Of a stretch of DNA of 64,000 bases, positions 36,566-45,700 are shown piece by piece. The stretch is from Methylophilus sp. Leaf416. GTDB taxonomy: Bacteria > Pseudomonadota > Gammaproteobacteria > Burkholderiales > Methylophilaceae. Position 1 is the stretch's first letter, and each line of letters starts with the position of its first letter. Under the pieces are notes generated by a model. That model was given only the letters and a program-made list of their open reading frames with translations, searched no databases and was not told the DNA's origin. The stretch is taken from positions 111,712 to 175,711 of the forward strand of contig NZ_LMQS01000004.1 of assembly GCF_001424665.1 (NCBI RefSeq), read 5' to 3'. The translations under genes and the position numbers were made by a program.

Positions 36566-38380
36566 ATGCAGCACTCTAAAAGTGACCCCGCTCCAGCGGT
36601 TGAAAAACGCCAATCACAGGATTGGCAGGTCATAAAACATTTATTGCCTTATTTAAGGGCTTACAAGGCACGTATATTTTTTACTTTGCTGTGCCTGGTC
36701 ATCGCCAAAGCTGCCAACCTGGGCGTACCTATTATGCTAAAAAAGCTGGTAGATACCATGAGCATCAACACCCCGGCAAAAGCCTTACTGGTGGTGCCGG
36801 TGAGTTTGATTGTAGGCTATGGGTTGTTGCGACTGTCAGCCTCACTATTCGCTGAGTTACGTGAGCTGATTTTCTCAAAGGTTACTGAGCAGGCTGTGAG
36901 ACAGGTAGGGTTGCAAGTCTTTGACCACCTGCACGCCCTGTCACTGCGGTTTCACTTGTCGCGCCAAACGGGGGGCATGACACGCGACATTGAGCGAGGC
37001 ACCCGTGGCATTCAATCGTTAATCTCCTTTTCGCTTTACAGCATTATCCCAACCTTCATCGAGCTTGCCATGGTGCTAGGCTATTTTTTCTATGCTTATG
37101 ACATCTGGTTCGTGGTGGTGACGTTTATTGCGCTTTTTTGTTATATCGTTTTTACCGTGATCGTGACCGAGTGGCGCACCCATTTCAGGCGTGAAATGAA
37201 TACGCTGGAATCTAAAGCCAGTCAAAGTGCAGTGGATTCATTGATTAATTATGAAACCGTGAAGTACTTTGGCAATGAGCATTTTGAATCTGCGCGTTAT
37301 GGCGAGAATCTTAAAAAATATGCGCATGCTGCGATCAAATCGCAAAAATCACTGGCTTTTCTAAATGTGGGTCAACAAACCATCATCGTGATTGGCCTGG
37401 TGTTTATTTTAGCGTTGGCAAGCCAGGGCGTTGCCAGCGGCAAAATGACTATCGGCGACCTGGTGCTGGTGAATGTGCTGATGATTCAGTTATATATTCC
37501 ACTGAATTTTTTAGGGGTGCTTTACCGCGAGATGAAACAATCGCTGACAGATATTGATCGCATGTTTCACCTGCTTGAAACGGGGCAGGAAATTGCCGAT
37601 GCACCTGATGCACAAGCATTGAAAATTCATTCTCCGGCGTTAGGACCCCACGTCAGTTTCAAAGACGTGTGTTTTTATTATGAACCAGACCGTGGCATCC
37701 TGAACGGCGTGTCATTTGAGATACTACCTGGCCAAACCACGGCAGTGGTCGGACATAGCGGCGCGGGTAAAAGCACCCTTTCACGCCTGCTATTCCGCTT
37801 TTACGATGTGCAATCGGGCGAGATTCATATTGACGGGCAAGAGATTAAAACCGTCACACAAGACAGCCTGCGCAAAGCCGTAGGGATTGTGCCGCAGGAT
37901 ACGGTGCTGTTTAACGACACCATTGGTTTCAATATCGGCTATGGCAAGCCCGGCGCTACTCAGGCTGAAATCGAAGCGGCGGCAAAGTCCGCGCAAATCC
38001 ATGACCTGATTACGCGTTTACCAAAAGGTTACAACACAGATGTGGGAGAGCGTGGGCTCAAGCTGTCAGGCGGTGAAAAACAGCGGGTGGCCATCGCAAG
38101 AACGCTGCTGAAAAACCCTGCTATGCTCATTTTCGATGAAGCGACATCAGCGCTGGATTCTGAAACCGAACGCTCCATTCAAAACGCGTTGAATGCGCTG
38201 GCCAAAAACCGGACTACCTTGATCATTGCTCATCGCCTGTCTACGATTACGCATGCCCATCAGATTTTAGTCATGGAAGATGGCCAAATCATTGAGCGCG
38301 GGACGCATACTTCATTATTGATGCTGGGTCAACGTTATGCCGAGATGTGGCGGGTACAGCATACTCAAACTGAGTCATAA
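36566..38380 (+). CDS. Atm1-type ABC exporter, fused permease and ATPase
   Basis: A 604-residue half-transporter with six transmembrane helices (residues 30-320) and a nucleotide-binding domain: Walker A GHSGAGKST, Q-loop VPQDTVLF, signature LSGGEKQR, Walker B MLIFDEATSALD, switch H in IIAHRLSTI. The sequence matches Atm1/ABCB7-like exporters that move glutathione-linked sulfur or metal complexes. Position near ovothiol genes is suggestive of thiol chemistry but not proof. Starts 63 bp after the Sel1 gene. Confidence 0.93.
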   Translation: MQHSKSDPAPAVEKRQSQDWQVIKHLLPYLRAYKARIFFTLLCLVIAKAANLGVPIMLKKLVDTMSINTPAKALLVVPVSLIVGYGLLRLSASLFAELRELIFSKVTEQAVRQVGLQVFDHLHALSLRFHLSRQTGGMTRDIERGTRGIQSLISFSLYSIIPTFIELAMVLGYFFYAYDIWFVVVTFIALFCYIVFTVIVTEWRTHFRREMNTLESKASQSAVDSLINYETVKYFGNEHFESARYGENLKKYAHAAIKSQKSLAFLNVGQQTIIVIGLVFILALASQGVASGKMTIGDLVLVNVLMIQLYIPLNFLGVLYREMKQSLTDIDRMFHLLETGQEIADAPDAQALKIHSPALGPHVSFKDVCFYYEPDRGILNGVSFEILPGQTTAVVGHSGAGKSTLSRLLFRFYDVQSGEIHIDGQEIKTVTQDSLRKAVGIVPQDTVLFNDTIGFNIGYGKPGATQAEIEAAAKSAQIHDLITRLPKGYNTDVGERGLKLSGGEKQRVAIARTLLKNPAMLIFDEATSALDSETERSIQNALNALAKNRTTLIIAHRLSTITHAHQILVMEDGQIIERGTHTSLLMLGQRYAEMWRVQHTQTES

Positions 38381-38520
38381 AAGCATACCGCTGAACCCTC
38401 CTTCACTTTACATTTTGAGCTTGAAAACTTGATGACAGCATAGACCGTTGAACTTCGTCTCATCATGCTAGCCTACTCTCAAGGATGCAGCCCGCCAAAC
38501 CATTAAGACAGGATAACCTT

Positions 38521-39612
38521 ATGCCCGCCCAACCATTGAGTAAAACCGACCGCATGCGAGGCGCGCTATGGGGAATGTTTATTGGAGACGCATTAGCGAT
38601 GCCAGTACATTGGTACTACAACATCGCTGCCCTCTGGCAAGACTTTGACCAAATCCGCGATTACCAGGCGCCAAAGTCACACCATCCAAACTCGATCATG
38701 CCGTTAGCTAACACAGCCAAAGCTGGCCGTGGCACTCAAGAAGGCGACATCGTCGGCAACGTGATTCTTAAAGGCAAAAAACAGTTTTGGGGGTTACCCA
38801 ACGGCCATTATCACCAGGGCATGCAAGCAGGTGATAACACCCTGAACCTGTTATGTGCGCGTGTATTCATGCGCTCACTGATCGACACCGGCCATCACGG
38901 CCCGGCAGACTTTTTGCGTGAATACATCCGTTTTATGACCGAGCCAGACCGGCACAACGATACCTACGCTGAATCGTACCATCGTGATTTTTTTGCAAAC
39001 TACGCACAAGGTGTCGCGCCAGAAAACTGTGCCGGCAAAGAAGGCCATGACACAGCCTCCATCGGTGGCCTCGTCAGTTTACCTCTGGTGATGATGGCGA
39101 CTTTACGCGAGGGCGACTTGGCAGCTTCCAATCAAGCAGCGTTGACCCAGCAACGCCTGACACACCGCTCATCCGTGTTAGAAAAACACACACTGGAACT
39201 CAGCCAGTTACTGTTTCATATTTTTCATGACACAGCGCCAGAGACAGAACAGCTGGCTTGTGCGGCGGCTAATCGCCTAGGTTTTCCGGCGGCAAAAGTG
39301 CTTGCGCGCGTGCGCGCCAACCAGAGTCCGGATCGGGATATCATTGGCGGCATGCTCAGCCCTGCCTGCTATGTAGACCAATCGTTTCCCGCAGTGCTCT
39401 ACCTTGCCGCACGTTACCATGATGATTTTGAAAAAGCATTGATAGCCAACACAAATGTGGGCGGTGATAACTGCCACCGCGGCGCCGTGCTTGGTGCAAT
39501 ACTGGGTGCCTCACTGGGTGTGGACGCCATCCCTCAACGCTGGATTCACGGACTCACTGCGTATGCTGAATTAAATGACGAGATTGAACAGTTTATTGCC
39601 CGTTTTGCATAA
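38521..39612 (+). CDS. ADP-ribosylglycohydrolase family protein (J1-crystallin type variant)
   Basis: A 363-residue all-helical protein of the ADP-ribosyl-glycohydrolase fold (GALWGMFIGDALAMPVHW, NTNVGGDNCHRGAVLGAILG). The usual magnesium motifs are altered: TDDT is replaced by AGDNT and GGDxD by GGDNC. Classical ADP-ribose release may therefore be lost or changed, as in crystallin-like relatives. ATG 38521 is chosen because AGGA lies 7 nt upstream; the in-frame ATG at 38485 has none. Monocistronic with a downstream terminator. Confidence 0.88.
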   Translation: MPAQPLSKTDRMRGALWGMFIGDALAMPVHWYYNIAALWQDFDQIRDYQAPKSHHPNSIMPLANTAKAGRGTQEGDIVGNVILKGKKQFWGLPNGHYHQGMQAGDNTLNLLCARVFMRSLIDTGHHGPADFLREYIRFMTEPDRHNDTYAESYHRDFFANYAQGVAPENCAGKEGHDTASIGGLVSLPLVMMATLREGDLAASNQAALTQQRLTHRSSVLEKHTLELSQLLFHIFHDTAPETEQLACAAANRLGFPAAKVLARVRANQSPDRDIIGGMLSPACYVDQSFPAVLYLAARYHDDFEKALIANTNVGGDNCHRGAVLGAILGASLGVDAIPQRWIHGLTAYAELNDEIEQFIARFA

Positions 39613-39654
39613 AAAAATGTCAGCGGGCTCAGGTAATTGAGCCTGTCGGAACAA

Positions 39655-39683
39655 TAAAAAATAGCCCGTGCAGGGCTATTTTA
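39655..39683 (+). terminator. Rho-independent terminator
   Basis: Stem AAATAGCCC/GGGCTATTT with loop GTGCA and T-rich tail, 43 bp after the glycohydrolase stop; also positioned for the small minus-strand gene ending at 39701. Confidence 0.88.
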
Positions 39684-39700
39684 TTAGGGTTAAAACTTAT

Positions 39701-39904
39701 TTAGTTCTCAGTGAATTTCTTATCTTCAGGTAATTTCCCCGGCTCAACATCCGGTGGTGTTTTCCGGTCAATGGCAGGGTTTTTCGCGATGTTACCCAAG
39801 TTATCTTTTACGTCTTCTTGCTGCTTGGTATCTTTATCTACATTCTTCACCACAGTAGATTTTTCTTCCACGCCTTCCACAGGTACCGCTGAATCAAATG
39901 CCAT
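39701..39904 (-). CDS. Small disordered charged protein, 67 residues
   Basis: Of four consecutive in-frame ATGs (39916 to 39904), 39904 lies 6 nt after GGAG and is preferred. The product is strongly charged, lysine/aspartate/proline-rich and probably unfolded. No family is recognised. A terminator follows. It is 46 bp downstream of another small acidic protein gene on the same strand. Confidence 0.68.
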   Translation of the reverse strand: MAFDSAVPVEGVEEKSTVVKNVDKDTKQQEDVKDNLGNIAKNPAIDRKTPPDVEPGKLPEDKKFTEN

Positions 39905-39950
39905 CATCATCTCCATTTCAAGTTATATTTTTACCAGAAGCATGACTACA

Positions 39951-40109
39951 CTAAAGCTCTTCTGCCGGAATAAAATTTTCTGAATCCTTCAGTGGCTTCT
40001 CCACCGATTCATCATAAGGCTCTAAATCGGGATCAACCACAGTATCGTCATCGGGTTCAACCACTGTGTCTGATTCAGGGTCAGGAATCTCGTTTGGGTC
40101 ACTAGCCAT
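39951..40109 (-). CDS. Small acidic protein, 52 residues
   Basis: Frame read on the minus strand from ATG (40107-40109), preceded by AAGGAG, to TAG (39951-39953). It begins MASDPNEIPDP and contains the internal repeat DTVVEPDD / DTVVDPDL. Extremely acidic, no cysteine, no signal peptide. Unknown family; forms a tandem with the next small gene. Confidence 0.65.
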   Translation of the reverse strand: MASDPNEIPDPESDTVVEPDDDTVVDPDLEPYDESVEKPLKDSENFIPAEEL

Positions 40110-40257
40110 CTCAATCTCCTTTTTTGCCGAGTAGAAAGCTTAGTGAACAACTGACACAATATTTATCAGAGATAGGCTGATTATGTTGTCGGAGTTTTCA
40201 GCGCTTAAAATCATGTTTTACTGACTTAAACAGCCGACCGGGCATTCGCAAGATAAA

Positions 40258-41169
40258 ATGGATGACATGAAAGTGAACTACGATTTCAACCTGCCACCAA
40301 CCTATACCACCACACGGCTGCAAAACCTGAGTGTGGCCGAACAAACCCGTCTGCTGCCGCAAGTGTTTGCGCTCGCCAGAGAACAATATCCCGAATGGCC
40401 TGCCGAGCAATTAGAAAACTGGCTTGCTGCTCTAGCCGGTGGTAATGAAAATGGCACCAAAATGGCGGTCTCGGTAGTGCTCGATGAACTTGGCGAAGTA
40501 GCCGCCACCAGCGCAATGGAGCTGTATCACAACGGCACCGCCATGATCAACTACAGCCTTGCCCGGAAAAGTGCCGACAACGATTCTTTCCCTAGCTATG
40601 CTGCGCTCATTTACGCTGCCACTAAAGACATGGCGGCGGGCATCAAAGAGCTACAGGCACGCAGAGAAATCATCCACTTTGTTGGCAAAGAACATCATTT
40701 AAAAAGCCTGCGGGCGATTGCAGGTTACTATGCAGTTGGCAACGTGCCGATTGATTGCCCGACCTCACTGCTAACAGCTCAAGTGAAATATTACGAAGTG
40801 GCCTATGGCGACCCAAAAGAGGTAGAAAACCAGGACAGGATAGCTCATGCGTTTAAGCTGGCAGACCCTAAAACTGGTTATACAGAAGAGGAAGATGTTC
40901 ACCTCTGGTTGATTGGTGAGTTTACCCCTAGCGACCCGAACAAGCCGCTTGCCGAGTCACTCAGGGCGCTGGCAGAAACCTACGCTAAAGAACACAGCAT
41001 ATTCCGAGAGAAAGATTACCGGTTAGATCCTGGCTATATTTCGCTGTATCGGCTTGCAGGTAACTTGCCATCCACAGCAACCTATCAGCAAGCAGTACTC
41101 ACCTTGGCCTTTAGTGCAGGGCATAGAAAGAAATGGTCTTCTTACGAAGAGGATTTAGACAATAATTAG
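40258..41169 (+). CDS. Hypothetical protein, 303 residues
   Basis: I do not recognise the family with confidence. It is soluble, without signal peptide or membrane helices. The middle (GTKMAVSVVLDELGEVAATSAMEL, in parts) could be read as paired beta strands like those of a GNAT fold, but the acetyl-CoA loop is not clear. Start may be ATG 40258 or 40267. Codon use matches the core genome. Its right neighbour is the AT-rich kinase/helicase island, so it may mark the island's edge. Confidence 0.75.
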   Translation: MDDMKVNYDFNLPPTYTTTRLQNLSVAEQTRLLPQVFALAREQYPEWPAEQLENWLAALAGGNENGTKMAVSVVLDELGEVAATSAMELYHNGTAMINYSLARKSADNDSFPSYAALIYAATKDMAAGIKELQARREIIHFVGKEHHLKSLRAIAGYYAVGNVPIDCPTSLLTAQVKYYEVAYGDPKEVENQDRIAHAFKLADPKTGYTEEEDVHLWLIGEFTPSDPNKPLAESLRALAETYAKEHSIFREKDYRLDPGYISLYRLAGNLPSTATYQQAVLTLAFSAGHRKKWSSYEEDLDNN

Positions 41170-41272
41170 GATTGAAAATCTGCTACAACCATCGCGGACA
41201 TTTATAGTGAACGCGAATCATTGAACGTCTTCTGCCAAAGCAAATGACAAAAAATAGCGTCTAAAATTATGA

Positions 41273-42724
41273 TTAGCGCTGAATTAACTCATCAATAATG
41301 ACACTAGTTCTACCTATAACATTTTGATCAAAACTTAAAAAGCCTAAAGGGACAGGAAAGCCTTGATTAACCATAAGTGGCGCGTGAACCAAGCACGCAA
41401 CTAAAATATTTGGAATGTATAAAATCTCTAAAGAAGGGGGCAAAGATAAATGCTCATTAAATTGATTCTGGCGGGAGAAAGCATTTCCTATATTTGATCT
41501 GCGATCAAATGTTTTCGTTAAGGCAATACACTCAAAACCAGTATTTTTTTCTTCAGATAGCTCAGTTAATGTAGAGGTTGTGCTTTTAAGAATTTTCTCT
41601 TTTATTAGGTCAAGGGTGTAGGGTAATGCTTGAGTATTTCCCCAACTGACATCAGGTATCACCCAAAAAAGGGTGTTTGGACTAATTGAACTCCCTATTG
41701 ACTTTAGACCATAATCTATCGCACTAGTCAAACGAGCGTTATTATCCGGAGTAAATAACGTCCCAATAAGTGGCACAGTCTGTCGATCGCTTCTTAAATC
41801 ACCAACCCTTGTCCGTGCAGCCTTAAAATAACGCTCGATTGACAATCCATCCTTTCTTAGAAAATCCTCAAAGAATTCTGGAGCTAACTCAACCATTTTT
41901 TTATATGAATACGCGTCATCGGGCCTTTTCGAAACTTCCAACTCATGTATATGCTTTGAAATCGCCTCAATCACTTTTGATCTATCATCTAGTTCATGTC
42001 CCGTCTTCCAATTTGTCAAATTAGGTTCTGCAGAACTGGGACGGCCCTGACTTGACGATATTAAAATTGGGACAATTGCCGAAAATTTATTATCCGCATA
42101 AACAGCATCAACAGAATATAGCACCCCCTGTTTATCGGCCCCAACCTTCGTCCACACTATCTCAGAAAAATGCTTTTGAAAAGATTTTGGAATGTACTTG
42201 CTAGCATTTGCGTAAAACTCTACATCTTGTATTGGAAGTTCAGGTAGCTTTAAAGCAAAACGACTAAGTTTCTCAGACTCTTGTGGCGACAGTGATAAAA
42301 GATCAAATCCAACCTTTCTAGTTTTCTTTTCAACCTTTAAAATTTGAGGAGTTAAATCATTTTCTGTAAAAAGAAGTCTTCCTGTTTCTGTAAGCCATGC
42401 CCTACCATTATGTCTTGAAACATAGTCTCTACTAATTACTTCTGTCATAACGAAAGTCAGTTCTCGGTTATCAAAACCAAAAAAAGATGCTATTGCCACT
42501 TCGTCCATGCCATCTACTGAATATAAAAGCCTAAGTACAAATTCACTTGTTAAAGAGACCGCACCTTTTTCAGAAACCTTATAAGAAATACTAAACTTTC
42601 TACATGGCAGCAAAACCTCGATGAAATCTAGGACGACAGGCCGATCATCACTAATACTTCCTATATCAGTCTCAGCATTCTCTTTTTTTGAAAGAGTTAA
42701 TGTTGTTCGTTTAAGCGCATTCAT
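41273..42724 (-). CDS. Partner protein of the NERD-kinase-helicase system
   Basis: A 483-residue protein of unknown family. Residues about 58-118 (VLRLLYSVDGMDEVAIASFFG, ..RAWLTETGRLLF, in parts) look like a winged-helix DNA-binding domain. The rest is alpha/beta with no motif I recognise. It starts at ATG overlapping the stop of the upstream 1657-residue gene (ATGA), so the two are translationally coupled and likely work together. The base composition is AT-rich like that gene and unlike the flanks, a sign of horizontal transfer. No terminator is evident after the stop. Confidence 0.82.
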   Translation of the reverse strand: MNALKRTTLTLSKKENAETDIGSISDDRPVVLDFIEVLLPCRKFSISYKVSEKGAVSLTSEFVLRLLYSVDGMDEVAIASFFGFDNRELTFVMTEVISRDYVSRHNGRAWLTETGRLLFTENDLTPQILKVEKKTRKVGFDLLSLSPQESEKLSRFALKLPELPIQDVEFYANASKYIPKSFQKHFSEIVWTKVGADKQGVLYSVDAVYADNKFSAIVPILISSSQGRPSSAEPNLTNWKTGHELDDRSKVIEAISKHIHELEVSKRPDDAYSYKKMVELAPEFFEDFLRKDGLSIERYFKAARTRVGDLRSDRQTVPLIGTLFTPDNNARLTSAIDYGLKSIGSSISPNTLFWVIPDVSWGNTQALPYTLDLIKEKILKSTTSTLTELSEEKNTGFECIALTKTFDRRSNIGNAFSRQNQFNEHLSLPPSLEILYIPNILVACLVHAPLMVNQGFPVPLGFLSFDQNVIGRTSVIIDELIQR

Positions 42725-45700
42725 TTCGACTCCCCTTCGAACGTTTTATTTTGTTTACTTTTTGTTTTTTGCGCTAAATTTATATCGAGCAATCCTCTGA
42801 AACTTACTCCATCAATAACCTTTGTATCATCAGAAGCTTCATGCCTCGTAAATCCATCTACAAGCCTACCCATTGGTGAGTCTTTTAACCACCGACCATA
42901 TGCACCCACAATCACCAACCGATCCATAGCACGGCTAATCGCAACATTCAACCTATTTTTCCTTGCCATAAAGCCTGGTTTAATAGTTTTCGTACCTTCT
43001 TCATGAATACCTTCTTCATTATTTCTAACTAAAGAAAGAATAATTATTGGGTTTTCCTTGCCTTGATAACTATCTACAGTATCGATCTTGATAGCTGCCC
43101 GCATAGCCTCACTTAAAAAAGCGTTCCTAAGCTTTAGTTGCAACAATTCACTTTGAGCTCGATATGTGCATATCAAACCGATAACTTTAGAAAAACTTGT
43201 TTGGCTTTCTAACCAAGACATAAACTGTTCAGATTTATCCCAACTCCTTAACAGCTCTACAATCAAATCGGCTTCTACGGGATTAGTTAGTGCTCCTTTT
43301 CGTCCTTTCGCCTCTTTCTGGAAAGCAGAACTAGAGAAATTATCTGTTTTCAGCCAAACTAGAGGTTTAATTAAAGAATCTGGTAGAACTTCTGGCGGGA
43401 TTAAGGGTTCAGTTCTTCCATGTAACAACTCCTTATTGTAAAAGGCTTGGGACACAATGTTCCCTATCGCTGGAAGCATACGATATTGTGTTTTTAATGT
43501 ATATCCTGCGTTGCTACCGTATTTAGAGTCAAAAACCCTTTCGAAATCACTCTTTAAAACCTCTCTCTCCGTTACACCTAGTTCTTTTGCTACACTTCTA
43601 ACGACATTACTCTTAGATTGAGGCTCCAACTGAAAATGATCGCCTACCAAAACAATCCACCTTCCACACTGGAGCGGCACAGCCAACTCACCTGAATTGC
43701 AACGTGCAGCCTCGTCAACAATAACCAAATCGAACGGTGTCGAAGTCAGACCTAATGATGAGCGGCCAAGCCCAACACATGTTCCAGCCACTATTTGACG
43801 AGTGCCTGCTAGAAATGCTTCGAAAGATCTTTGCCAGCTGGATACGCTACCAATAAAATCTCGCGCTAGATTTGCTACATTGCTAAAATTTTTCACTTTA
43901 TTAAGGTTCGTAAACTTCGCATTCGAAGCAAGCATCTCACTTAATAAATCCAAAAAATCATCGGTTACCTCATCGATCTCAATAGGTAAATTGCTTAAAA
44001 GTTGAGCCAATGTGCTTTGGAGACCTACAACTTTATTGTTAACTTCTGCCCCAGGTTCGTCATCCTTAAGCAAATCAAGCAAAGTCTCCACAACTGGTCG
44101 AATTACTACTTGCACAAAAATTAAGTTCTCTACCAAATCGATTGGTATATCTAAAGATTCACCGACAGTTTTCAGACGCTCCTTAAACTCCGCCCTAAAT
44201 CGGTCCTTAAAAAGATTTTCAACTTTACCAACATGGTAAGGAAGTAATGAATCCGAAACATTAGACTCATGCCCAATCCTCAATATACTTGGTGTCTCGT
44301 TAGCACCTTTGAATAGCTTTAATATTGCTTCAGCAGCTCCATTGACAGCTTCATGCGATTGACTTGCTATTAAAACGTTTTTTGCTAGACCGTTAGTTAA
44401 AGCAAAATGAACTAACGCTGCGATGAATCGAGTCTTACCAGTTCCAGGAGGCCCTTGTAATAAACTTAGAGGACGTGTTCTTGTTAATTTTACAAATGCT
44501 TCAGCTTGAGTTGAATTGAGTGAGTACTTTTCTTCTATTTCCACTCTATCTATTTCTAAATCCAAGTGAAATGGACTTTTAGCGTCTGAAGAATCAAAAA
44601 TGTCTATTAAGTCAGTTAAACGGGACTGACGTGAAAGTATTCTTTCAATTGCTTCTTTGCGTCTTGCTCGGCTAGTAACTTCGAAGTGACTATCAAATCT
44701 GACTCTCTGATCCTCCTGCAGCATATTGTTCATTTCGATACCCCATCTTTGAGTATCAATCTGTAGCTGATTTGGAGTACTTAAAACAGTATCTAAGCGA
44801 CCAATTTTATTCCATCGACCACTCTTCTCTTCTTTTAAGACACTCACAGTATCATCAGATGAAAAATCAAAACTATCGAGATCTAATTGGAAAGGCACTA
44901 GGTGTCTTCCAGTTTTTTTATTGAATGAGCTTGGAGCGGTTACAGTGCCCATGAGCATCAAATCGGACTCAACTTCAATAAGGCGTTTCCATAGCGTCGG
45001 AACATCGGTTGACTTTATACTATCTTGTTGAGAAACGATTTCATTAAGCACATCATCATCAGCTACAGTTTCCTGAGTTGATAAGTCATCATCAGAATCA
45101 TCTTCTTCGGAAAATATACTAGAGGTTTCTTGAATTGAATTTTTTGCATTCTCTAAGGCTAAAGAAATATCTGATTGCTTGAGTAAACTCTCAATTCCCG
45201 AAAAGTTATTCCCCAGATCACTATTTATTTCAATTAATGCATTAATAGCAATAAACTCATTCTTTTGGCTAAACGATATCGCCTTTTGTCCTGAAAAAGG
45301 CACTCTTCTAGCTGAAGTTGGTACACCATACTCATTTAACTCAAATATCAACTCTTCTACTGCTCCTCGAAGCCTAAGTTGCTTACCATATTTAGCCAAT
45401 CTTAGACCAATCATCCCCTCATCTGAGAAAAATGGCTTTTTTTCAATTCCTGAAATTGAAATAGATATAGTCTGATTAAAGCTCTCCGGCTCAGGATTCC
45501 GAGCAAGTTGCATTACCTCTAAGAGAGGAAGCAATGTTCCATTTTGGGGATTTTCTGTTCTTATCCGGTGAATAGCCTCACTAAATAAGTCTCTCAGACG
45601 GACTTCTATATCGCAATTAGCCAAAACCTCTTCGGCAATTTTTGTTACAGCAAAACAATCTCTTTCAAAACGACCTCCGGTTTTTGGAGCGTACGCATTT

